Shown one piece after another: positions 35,429 to 42,828 of a DNA stretch of 64,000 bases. The DNA is from an uncultured Acidobacteriia bacterium (lineage in GTDB: Bacteria; Acidobacteriota; Terriglobia; Bryobacterales; Bryobacteraceae). Each line of letters begins with the position of its first letter. The first letter of the stretch is position 1. The DNA is taken from assembly GCA_903851195.1 (NCBI GenBank), contig CAINNJ010000027.1:164744-228743 (forward strand), given 5' to 3'. Made by a program: the position numbers and the translations under genes. The notes under the pieces are model-generated. The model saw only the letters and a program-made list of their open reading frames with translations, ran no database searches and had not been told where the DNA came from.

Positions 35429-36886
35429 TTGTCACGCTTCAACGCACCCGATTCATTTCCCCGCGAGAGCGGTCCTGCGGGCTATGCAACCACATCCGCG
35501 TTGCGGCAGCGTCCACCGGCGCCGCCCGTTCGACGGGCGCCGGCTTTGCAGCCGGTTGTGGCGAGTGCAAAGCCGGCGAGCCAGACCGGAGTCGCGATTG
35601 CTTCGTTTTATATGTTTGTCATCGTCTCGCGTCTCCCGGAGATGCTCACGAACATGCTCGGCATTAACCCGAAACTGGCGTTGCTGCTGAGCCTGGCTTC
35701 CTCCGGATTTGCCGTGGCTTCCGGCCGTCTTGGCGAGACATTCCGCAACCCCGCGGGGCTCGCCATTCTGGCCTATACAACCTGGTACATGCTGTGTATC
35801 CCGTTCTCTCTGTGGCCGGGCGGTTCGGTGATGCTCATGCGGGAACAATGGGTGTTTTCGGTGCTTGCCTTCTTCGTTCTTTCCTGCATGCCCGTTTCGT
35901 CGGCGGGGCTGAATCGGTACGCCGGAGCCATCGCCTGGGCGGCAATCGTGGTCAACCTCATCATGTTGCATTACGGCACGGAGCGCGGCTCCCGAGGTTC
36001 GCTCACCTTCGACTCGTCTTTGAGCAACCCGAACATCGCTTCACTGCAGTTGCTCCTCGGTCTTCCCTTTCTGACCTATTGGACAAGAACGCGGGGATTT
36101 TTCGACTTCCGGGGCGTGACGGGCCTTGTCTCGGCCGCTGTGCTCGCATTCCTGATCGTGACCCGCTCGGGTTCGCGCAGCGGTCTGATCATCCTGGTGG
36201 TCTGTACTCTCATGCTCCTGTCCGATACGAAGGTCCACATCAAGGGTATGCTGCTTGTCGTGGTCGTCGCCGCCGGCGCCGTCTCGATACAGTTCGTCCC
36301 CACTTACCTCCTGTACCGCTATTCCACCGTTCTGAGCGGCGATTCCGACGATGGATCCGAAGCCACGGCGTCGACGCGTGAACGTCGGCAACTGCTGGAG
36401 CAGAGCCTTGCGCTGACCCTGCAGCATCCCCTTTTGGGCGTGGGCGGCGGGGGCTTCAAAATCGCCGAGGCGGCCCTCAGCGAACTCAGCGGAACGCGCG
36501 CCGCGTGGCTTGAAACCCACAACATGTACACCCAGCTTTCCAGTGAAACAGGAGTACCCGGGCTCGTTATCTATCTCTCGATGATCGGATTTTCAATGTT
36601 TCCTGTCTGGAAGGACTTGCGCCGGTCGAAGCGGATCCGGAAACGGTTGCCTCGTCACGAGTTCGCGCGCGCTCTGTTGATCGCGGCGTTCGGTCTCTCG
36701 ATCAATTCCTGCTTCACCAGCGTCGCCTATGAATACTACTGGCCTATATTTTGCGCTCTGGGCGTCGCCTACCAGCGCGTGGCCGCCATCGAAGACGCAG
36801 CAGACGCCGCGCCCGCCCCGCCGGTGAGTGCGGGTCCCCCGCAAATGATGACGAAAGTCCGCTTACGCCCGCGCCCCGCCTATTGA
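35429..36886 (+). CDS. O-antigen ligase/Wzy-like polysaccharide polymerase
   Basis: A multi-spanning membrane protein (about ten hydrophobic segments; e.g. LAILAYTTWYMLCIPFSLW, AAVLAFLIVTRSGSRSGLIILV). The large periplasmic loop holds LALTLQHPLLGVGGGGFKIAEAAL and WLETHNMYTQLSSETG, the H-N-x-Y and GxGxG signatures of the Wzy_C/WaaL family. It should polymerise or ligate the glycan in the inner membrane. The start is uncertain: TTG 35429 is chosen because codon use before it is poor; GTG 35558 sits nearer the first membrane segment, and an ATG at 35210 would add about 70 residues. Single gene between two minus-strand secreted-protein genes. Confidence 0.8.
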   Translation: MSRFNAPDSFPRESGPAGYATTSALRQRPPAPPVRRAPALQPVVASAKPASQTGVAIASFYMFVIVSRLPEMLTNMLGINPKLALLLSLASSGFAVASGRLGETFRNPAGLAILAYTTWYMLCIPFSLWPGGSVMLMREQWVFSVLAFFVLSCMPVSSAGLNRYAGAIAWAAIVVNLIMLHYGTERGSRGSLTFDSSLSNPNIASLQLLLGLPFLTYWTRTRGFFDFRGVTGLVSAAVLAFLIVTRSGSRSGLIILVVCTLMLLSDTKVHIKGMLLVVVVAAGAVSIQFVPTYLLYRYSTVLSGDSDDGSEATASTRERRQLLEQSLALTLQHPLLGVGGGGFKIAEAALSELSGTRAAWLETHNMYTQLSSETGVPGLVIYLSMIGFSMFPVWKDLRRSKRIRKRLPRHEFARALLIAAFGLSINSCFTSVAYEYYWPIFCALGVAYQRVAAIEDAADAAPAPPVSAGPPQMMTKVRLRPRPAY

Positions 36887-36892
36887 ACAACA

Positions 36893-36920
36893 GCCCGGCA
36901 CGGACTCGCGTCCGGCGGGC
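36893..36920. terminator. Weak hairpin between convergent genes
   Basis: CGGAC/GTCCG (loop TCGC) with an outer GCCCG/CGGGC pairing separated by a small bulge. It starts 6 bases after the Wzy-like stop and 33 bases from the stop of the convergent gene. No T-run. Confidence 0.35.
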
Positions 36921-36952
36921 ACTGTCCTTCTGAGGCCGCGCATGCCCCCTGT

Positions 36953-39139
36953 TCAGCGTTGTGCCTTCAGCGTGCGGAAGGTGCCTTGCCGGGCGCTGTT
37001 GGCGCCGCTGAGCTGGTAATAGTAGACAGTGTCGGGCGACAACCCGTCGATGGCGCGTTCGCGTTGTCCTTCCCCTGCCGGATACTTGTGGTTAAAGGCC
37101 AGCCGGCTCATATCCGCATACGGACTCACCCGGATCGTTACGTCCTCGGGACCGTCCCAACGCACCGTCGCGCCCTTTTCTCCCGGCCGGATCTCGACCT
37201 TACGGATTTCCCCGCTCAGATCCACCTCCGCCCAAAGCAGGCTGTTCTGTTCCGGCAGCCCCAGATTGCTGCTGATTCCGATATACCGGCCGTCCCTGGA
37301 AATGCCGGCCTCCGGAGCGGCCCAATACGTATTCAGATTCCCGTGCTCGGCCCAGATCTTCGACCGGTGCGCAGCGATTCGCCGCACTTCTCCGCCGAGG
37401 TGGAAAAACACAATCTCGTCCCGGTTTGGCGCGGCAGGCGTCCATTGCTTCGCTTCCGCGACGTGCCCCGTCTTCCTCTGATATTTTCCGCTGCAGCTCC
37501 GGTCGAGTTCCAGGGTCCGGGAGTCGATCACGCGGACGCGGCCCACTCCGTTGACCCCGGACATCTCCCCCACCCCGCCCACCGCAACTTCCATCCCGGT
37601 CCGGAACGGATGGTCGGAGGCCAGTTGAACCACGCACGAGGATCCGCTCTTCACGTCCGCGACGGTCCAGTTCGGAATGCCGCCGGGCGTGCTCACCACA
37701 TACCCGCTGGTCACGCAGTCCCCGCTCCAGTTGCACCCGAAATGATAATCGGACCAGAATGCGCCGCCGTACACGGAGTAGAGCAGGGAAAGCCCCCCTC
37801 CCTCCTCCACGGGCCGGGTCATTTTCTCCCGTTTGTTCAGCTGCGCGCTCGCCACGAAAGTCTTATTCCCGTAAGGGTCATACCAGTTCCAGAAGAGGAC
37901 CTGACGCCCCTCGTCGTCCTGCGAAACGTCGGAATGCGGCGTAATAATTTCGGACGGCATCTCGAATTCGTAGGCCAGATTCTTCGCTTCCGTGTTCACA
38001 CTGAAGACGTGCGCCCGGGGTTCCGAAAGAATCAGCACGTATCTCTTGCCCGATTCCCGGTCCACCTGCGTGACCTGCGGAAAGTCCACCAGCCGTAACC
38101 CGAGTTTTGCGTAACTCGCGCAGAACAAGTGCTCTTCCTGATTTGCCGGCTTCAGATCGTTCAGATCGAGAGCGCAAACCATGCTCTGCTTGCCGTCCGT
38201 GAACACCCACCAGTTATCGTCGGTATTGTCCGCCGTCCCGCCCGTATCCAGCGCCGCCAGCGACGGACGAGCCCCGCTCGGCCGGCTGTAATCCGCCGCG
38301 ATCGTGAGGGCGCCGGTCACCACATTCCGGTTGCCGATTTTTCCGTCCTTCACGAACCAGATGCGTTCTTCAATGTTCGGATCCCACACCGTTTGGGCGA
38401 GACCGGAGGTGGAAAAGCGATCTCCGACCGGACGGCTCTTCTCCCGGTCCCAGACGACCAAAAAACCCTCGGAATCGCCCGCGAGCATGTACTTGGCGTT
38501 TGCCGAGAACACTCGCACCGTGGAGTATTCCATGGGATACCCGGATGGCGTGACGCGATGCACCGGCGACCCGAACTGCGGGTCTGTCCAGACATCTCCC
38601 GGTTTCCTGAGGCCTTCGAGGCTCTTCGCGGGCTGCTCGTCGGCAATATCGCAGGTGTCTTCCTGCAGCATTTGGGGGTGGGAATTACGACAGCCTTGGG
38701 GATACCCGCTCCGGTAGAAAACCGGCAGGTAGGGCTGACGGCGGTTGACGGTTAACCGGATGTTCCACCGCTGCGCGCCGATCGTCAGAACCGCCGTATG
38801 CACGCCGGGCGGGAGGTTTTCCGATCCCAGACCAATGAACGAGACAACGGCGTCGCCCGGATCCGAATCCGGCTTCGGCTTTACCGAAAAACAAGTCTGG
38901 CCGCAGGCGTTGAGCAACTCCCCCGTCACCGTGGCCTTCCAGCCGGCGCCCGCCGAAACCCGGATCCGCTGATCCACCGGGTACGCCGTGCTGTTCCACG
39001 GATACGGCTGGCCCTGCCGCATGCTGAATTCCAGCGTCTGCTGCGCCCTGAGTTCCCTGCCGCATCCCGTGGAAATCAGCCAGATTATAAGGATTCCCGC
39101 CGGAACCCGCCTGCACCCGTCCCAAACGCTGGTTTTCAT
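36953..39139 (-). CDS. Large secreted Ig-like/propeller-like protein, paralogue of 29341-31914
   Basis: A 728-residue exported protein. A hydrophobic N segment (GILIIWLISTGC) ends with a Cys that is only a weak lipobox, so either a lipoprotein or a secreted protein is possible. An Ig-like domain follows (QRIRVSAGAGWKATVTGELLNAC), then propeller-like units (STVRVFSANAKYMLAGDSEGF, FVKDGKIGNRNVVTG), and a C-terminal fibronectin-like domain (KVEIRPGEKGATVRW). Segments such as AHRS, AGISRDGRYIGISSNLGL and TDPQFGSPVHRVT align with the sister gene. ATG 39139 has a GAAAG before it; ATG 39151 is possible. Convergent with the Wzy-like gene. Function unknown. Confidence 0.68.
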   Translation of the reverse strand: MKTSVWDGCRRVPAGILIIWLISTGCGRELRAQQTLEFSMRQGQPYPWNSTAYPVDQRIRVSAGAGWKATVTGELLNACGQTCFSVKPKPDSDPGDAVVSFIGLGSENLPPGVHTAVLTIGAQRWNIRLTVNRRQPYLPVFYRSGYPQGCRNSHPQMLQEDTCDIADEQPAKSLEGLRKPGDVWTDPQFGSPVHRVTPSGYPMEYSTVRVFSANAKYMLAGDSEGFLVVWDREKSRPVGDRFSTSGLAQTVWDPNIEERIWFVKDGKIGNRNVVTGALTIAADYSRPSGARPSLAALDTGGTADNTDDNWWVFTDGKQSMVCALDLNDLKPANQEEHLFCASYAKLGLRLVDFPQVTQVDRESGKRYVLILSEPRAHVFSVNTEAKNLAYEFEMPSEIITPHSDVSQDDEGRQVLFWNWYDPYGNKTFVASAQLNKREKMTRPVEEGGGLSLLYSVYGGAFWSDYHFGCNWSGDCVTSGYVVSTPGGIPNWTVADVKSGSSCVVQLASDHPFRTGMEVAVGGVGEMSGVNGVGRVRVIDSRTLELDRSCSGKYQRKTGHVAEAKQWTPAAPNRDEIVFFHLGGEVRRIAAHRSKIWAEHGNLNTYWAAPEAGISRDGRYIGISSNLGLPEQNSLLWAEVDLSGEIRKVEIRPGEKGATVRWDGPEDVTIRVSPYADMSRLAFNHKYPAGEGQRERAIDGLSPDTVYYYQLSGANSARQGTFRTLKAQR

Positions 39140-39249
39140 CTTTTCTTTCATCGACTGTAGTCGGCGCGCCGCCCCGCCGCCGCCCGATTCCGCGCGCGCA
39201 AAAGAGGGGAAAGCCCGCCAGACCTCACTATAACTCCGCCGGCGGTTCG

Positions 39250-39969
39250 CTACGCCCTCTCCAGAACCGCCAGCAGCGACTGTCCGAACGGAGGCCGAAT
39301 GCAGCTCTCCAGCGTCGAAAGAACCGGCACCAGACGGTCGAAAGCTTCAATCTGCGCCGCCGACTGTTCCGTTCTCTTCAGAATCTTCGCGTTCGCCCAC
39401 CACCCGAAAAAACCGAGCGGATTCATATAACGGAGCGTTCTGACCGTGAATCCGGCCGACGTGGCGACCCGGCCCAGGGAACGCCGCGTGTACCGCCGGT
39501 AGTGGCCCAGACGCGCGTCGATTTCTCCGTAAAGCGATTCGAAGGCGGGCACCATCAGCACTACCCGCCCGCCAACCGGGCAGATCTCCGCCATGCGCCG
39601 CAGCAGGAGTTCATCGTCCGCGATATGCTCCAGCACATTCAGGCAGACGATGGAGTCGAACCCGTACCGTTTCAGATCGGCGAAGTCGGGTGACTCGGCG
39701 TCCTGCAAACAGCCGACATAGCCCGGGAGATCCGCAAACCGGCTGTTCCAGATCCGGATACAGTTCGGATCGCAGTCCACGCCCACCACCAGTTCGCGAT
39801 CCTGCAGATGCCGGGAGAAATTGCCCGCTCCGCATCCCACTTCCAGCACCCGGCGGCCCAGTTCCGCTTTCGCCAGCCGGGCCTGCCACAGAAAATATTG
39901 CGGAGCGCCCTCCATGAGTTTCTGGTCGGCTACCCTATACTCGGTGGTTGCATGGACTTCGCGCTTCAT
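39250..39969 (-). CDS. Class I SAM-dependent methyltransferase
   Basis: A 239-residue methyltransferase with SAM-binding motif I RRVLEVGCGAGNFSRHL, an acidic motif II (VVGVDCDPNCIRIW), and post-motif DSIVCLNVLEHIADDELLLRRM. It resembles the class found in LPS and lipid-sugar loci near GT2 genes; the acceptor is unknown. Divergent from the GT2 gene with an 83-base gap. No signal peptide. Confidence 0.86.
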   Translation of the reverse strand: MKREVHATTEYRVADQKLMEGAPQYFLWQARLAKAELGRRVLEVGCGAGNFSRHLQDRELVVGVDCDPNCIRIWNSRFADLPGYVGCLQDAESPDFADLKRYGFDSIVCLNVLEHIADDELLLRRMAEICPVGGRVVLMVPAFESLYGEIDARLGHYRRYTRRSLGRVATSAGFTVRTLRYMNPLGFFGWWANAKILKRTEQSAAQIEAFDRLVPVLSTLESCIRPPFGQSLLAVLERA

Positions 39970-40052
39970 CGTTCTCCGTTTCCTGCCCGCTCCCCGGACG
40001 GAAGCCGGATAACAAAGTGGCTCGCGACGCCCGGCTCCCTGCCTGACCTCCT

Positions 40053-41006
40053 ATGCTGCCATCGTTTCCGGCCGGCGCTCCCGGCGAAATCGCGGTTTTG
40101 ATTCCCTGCTTTAACGAGGCCGGGACCGTAGCCTCGGTGGTGCGTTCCTTCCTTGCCGTGCTGCCGGGCGCGGTCGTGTATGTTTACGATAACAACTCGG
40201 TGGATAACACGTCCGAAGAGGCGCGCCAGGCCGGCGCCGTCGTGCGCCGTGAACCCGTGCAGGGCAAGGGCATGGTGGTGCGCCGGATGTTTGCCGACGT
40301 GGAGGCGGATTATTACATCCTGGTGGACGGCGACGGCACGTATGACGCTTCCGCCGCCCCGGACATGATCCGGCTGGCGCGCCTCGAAAATCTTGCCATG
40401 CTGGTCGCGCGCCGCGTGGAAGACTCCGCGGGCGTCTGGCGTTCCGGTCACAGACTCGGCAACCGTCTGTTCAGCGCCGCCGTCGCCGGCCTCTTCGGAG
40501 CGCGTTTTACCGATATCCTTTCCGGTTACCGGGTTTTTTCCCGCCCTTTTGTAAAATCCTTCCCCGTGTTTTGCGGTGGTTTTGAAATCGAAGCGGAACT
40601 GACCGTGCATGCGCTCACGCTCGGTCTTCCGGTGGCCGAAATGGCCACGGTCTACCGGGAACGCCCCGCCGGGTCGGTCAGCAAACTGAAAACCTGCAGC
40701 GACGGCTTCCGTATCCTCCGGGCCATCGTCATCCTGTTCCGCAACGAAAGGCCATTCTCGTTTTTCGGAAGTCTGGGTCTTTTCTTCCTGCTGCTGGCCG
40801 GCGGCCTCGGCTGGCCCGTCGTCGCCACGTTTCTCGAAACCGGACTCGTGCCTCGATTCCCCACCGCAATCCTCGCCACCGGCCTCGCGCTTTACTCCCT
40901 GATCATGTTTGCCTGCGGTCTGATTCTCGATACCGTCACCAAGGGCCGCCGGGAGATGAAAGTGCTTTTCTATCTGAACGCCCTTCGCGCCAGAGCCAAC
41001 TCCTGA
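40053..41006 (+). CDS. GT2 glycosyltransferase with C-terminal membrane segments
   Basis: A 317-residue inverting GT-A enzyme. The N-terminal domain starts AVLIPCFNEAGTVASVV, has VVYVYDNNSVDNTSE and the DxD region ILVDGDGTYDASAAPDM, then GYRVFSRPFVKSF. Two C-terminal hydrophobic helices (FSFFGSLGLFFLLLAGGLGW and an AILATGLALYSLIMFACGLI segment) place it at the membrane, as in polyprenyl-phosphate mannose/glucose synthases. It could supply a polyprenyl-phosphate sugar to the ArnT-like protein at 60103. Confidence 0.85.
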   Translation: MLPSFPAGAPGEIAVLIPCFNEAGTVASVVRSFLAVLPGAVVYVYDNNSVDNTSEEARQAGAVVRREPVQGKGMVVRRMFADVEADYYILVDGDGTYDASAAPDMIRLARLENLAMLVARRVEDSAGVWRSGHRLGNRLFSAAVAGLFGARFTDILSGYRVFSRPFVKSFPVFCGGFEIEAELTVHALTLGLPVAEMATVYRERPAGSVSKLKTCSDGFRILRAIVILFRNERPFSFFGSLGLFFLLLAGGLGWPVVATFLETGLVPRFPTAILATGLALYSLIMFACGLILDTVTKGRREMKVLFYLNALRARANS

Positions 41007-41022
41007 TGCCCGCGGCCGTTCG

Positions 41023-41658
41023 TCAGATCCAGCCGTGGACCGCGTACCAGACCCACTTCGCCGTTTCCTTCGAAAGCTCGAATGCCAGGGGCCATCTTTG
41101 CGCCCAGATCGTCCACCGTTTGCGGACGTCCGGCACCGGCACGGGCCGCCAGTGAAGCCCCATTCGTTCGCTCACCCGGAGGGCGCGCCCGGAATGGTAA
41201 TCGCTCGTCAGAAATCCTTTATCTCCGGCCAGCTTTTCCATCACGGGCCGGCTCATCCGGAAGTTCTCGAGCGTGGTCCCCGACCCTTCTTCCGTCAGAA
41301 TCGCGCTGGCGGGTATTCCGTGGCCCAGCAGAAAATCCCGCATTTCCCGGGCCAGCGGCGGGGAGTCCCCGTAGTCGCGCTGCACGCCTCCGCTTACCAC
41401 CAGAAACCGAACCTTCCCCTGCCTCCAGAAACGGACCGCATAATTCAGCCGGATGTAGCTGGAAAATCCCAGCAGTCCGGGGGCCTGCTGATCGCCTCCG
41501 AGAATGAGCAGCACGGGCGGAATATCCTGCGTCCAGCGGGATTCCAGCAAAGACGTCCAGGCGATTTCGATCGGCGTGCAGGTCACCAGAAGAAAGCAGA
41601 GCGAGAAAGTCACGGCCGCTCTTTTCAGCCAAATTACGGCTTTTTGTCCGCGATTCAA
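41023..41658 (-). CDS. YdcF/DUF218-family membrane protein
   Basis: A 211-residue protein with an N-terminal membrane segment (AAVTFSLCFLLVTC) and a DUF218 fold: PPVLLILGGDQQAPG, RFLVVSGGVQRDYG, ILTEEGSGTTLENFRMS and GFLTSDYHSGRALRVSERMG. Members include ElyC/SanA and YdcF; roles in envelope or peptidoglycan/lipid carrier metabolism are suggested but unproven. No ATG is in frame near the start; TTG at 41658 is used, although the GTG near residue 16 is an alternative. Convergent with the GT2 gene. Confidence 0.78.
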   Translation of the reverse strand: MNRGQKAVIWLKRAAVTFSLCFLLVTCTPIEIAWTSLLESRWTQDIPPVLLILGGDQQAPGLLGFSSYIRLNYAVRFWRQGKVRFLVVSGGVQRDYGDSPPLAREMRDFLLGHGIPASAILTEEGSGTTLENFRMSRPVMEKLAGDKGFLTSDYHSGRALRVSERMGLHWRPVPVPDVRKRWTIWAQRWPLAFELSKETAKWVWYAVHGWI

Positions 41659-41787
41659 GTTTCTTCATAATAGCGAATACCGCTTTGAAACCCTCCCGAT
41701 GCATTTCGGGATCCCGCTGTCGCGCGTCCTGAATTTCGGTGCTAGCATCTGCCGTGTGGAGTGTGGTTCTCTCCATCTTTCTTTGAC

Positions 41788-42654
41788 ATGCACCGTCCCT
41801 CACTGACCGAAGAGAATGCAATACTGCGCCTTGGTCAAGGCGATTGGGCTCCTTTCAACCTCGAGATGCCAGTCATCGAGGAAGCGGCCCGAGACTGGGC
41901 GAGGCAACTCGCAGGCGTGGAAAAACCGTGGTTATGCTGGAATATCAGCCCGTCGTGGTGCTTGTTGCAGCAGAGGCTTGTCAGGCATATTGGCTGGACT
42001 CCGGTAGTCGGCTTCGATCCCAAGTACGGCCTGCCTCCCCTCGTGGACAACGCCGTGCTGATCGATTTCAACTCCCGGCTCCGCCTGCCGCAGATGTACA
42101 TGATCTTTCCGGTTGAGTTTGCCTGGTTGTTTGCCCCGCGTCTGGCATTTTGGCATTCCGATCTTCTCTGCCGGATTCCCTTTCTCACGCGCGTCGCCGC
42201 CGTGTTCGACAAGCTGAACGACGGCGAAATGTCCGCCGTCTGGGATTATGGCGGCCGCAGCAAACTGTTCGACTATAAGTCGCATCGTTACTACGAGGTG
42301 CTGGGCTGCATGTCGCGGGGCGCGAGCCGCGACAACTTCGCCAAAGGCTGCGGCTGGTGGCGCAATACGTTCCTGCATCCCAACGTTGCCACGCGGGCCG
42401 AACGCGCCGCCCGGGAGAAAATCTGCTATGACAACGGCTATGGAGTCATGTACTGGAAACGCCGGTACGGCGGCGTCGTCCGCAGTCTGAGCCTGCGCGA
42501 AACTGCGGAAGGGCACTGCAGTGAAATCGGTAACTCAGATTACCGGAATCTTCCCGACCATTACGAAGCGGAACGGAACACGGGTCGGGAGATGGAACTG
42601 AACTATGACCTCGAACAGGTCTGTAAGCGGCTGGGGATCGAGCGCTTTCTCTGA
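41788..42654 (+). CDS. Uncharacterised protein in the glycan locus
   Basis: A 288-residue soluble protein without signal peptide or membrane segment. I do not recognise the family. It is rich in aromatic residues, with segments such as VIEEAARDWARQLAG, YGLPPLVDNAVLIDFNSRLRLP, FWHSDLLCRIPFLTRVA and GGRSKLFDYKSHRYYEVLGCM, plus GWWRNTFLHP. These contain several conserved-looking D, H and W residues in the style of enzymes acting on sugars, but I can assign nothing. ATG 41788 is used; GTG 41761 in frame would add nine residues, neither having a clear ribosome-binding site. It is followed by a large inverted repeat and then the second amidotransferase. Confidence 0.6.
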   Translation: MHRPSLTEENAILRLGQGDWAPFNLEMPVIEEAARDWARQLAGVEKPWLCWNISPSWCLLQQRLVRHIGWTPVVGFDPKYGLPPLVDNAVLIDFNSRLRLPQMYMIFPVEFAWLFAPRLAFWHSDLLCRIPFLTRVAAVFDKLNDGEMSAVWDYGGRSKLFDYKSHRYYEVLGCMSRGASRDNFAKGCGWWRNTFLHPNVATRAERAAREKICYDNGYGVMYWKRRYGGVVRSLSLRETAEGHCSEIGNSDYRNLPDHYEAERNTGREMELNYDLEQVCKRLGIERFL

Positions 42655-42657
42655 ACC

Positions 42658-42712
42658 TTTCGCGCGCCGGGTTGTGGCCGGGCCGCCACGGTCGCCACAT
42701 CCCGGCGCGAAA
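42658..42712. repeat. Large imperfect inverted repeat / terminator-like structure
   Basis: Outer arms 42658-42671 and 42701-42712 (TTTCGCGCCGGG pairing with a 2-base bulge) and inner GTGGC/GCCAC (42674-42678 with 42694-42698). It begins 4 bases after the uncharacterised gene's stop, so a terminator or protein-binding palindrome is likely. No T-run follows. Confidence 0.55.
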
Positions 42713-42828
42713 TCGGCGGCCGGTTTACGGGCGCAAGGCCCGGTTCGCACCCCCGGGCCCGCGAAAATCCGGATTTTGAAAGCCTTTTGTAAAACTGCAT
42801 TTCAGACCGCGTCTGGTAAAACAGAAGA

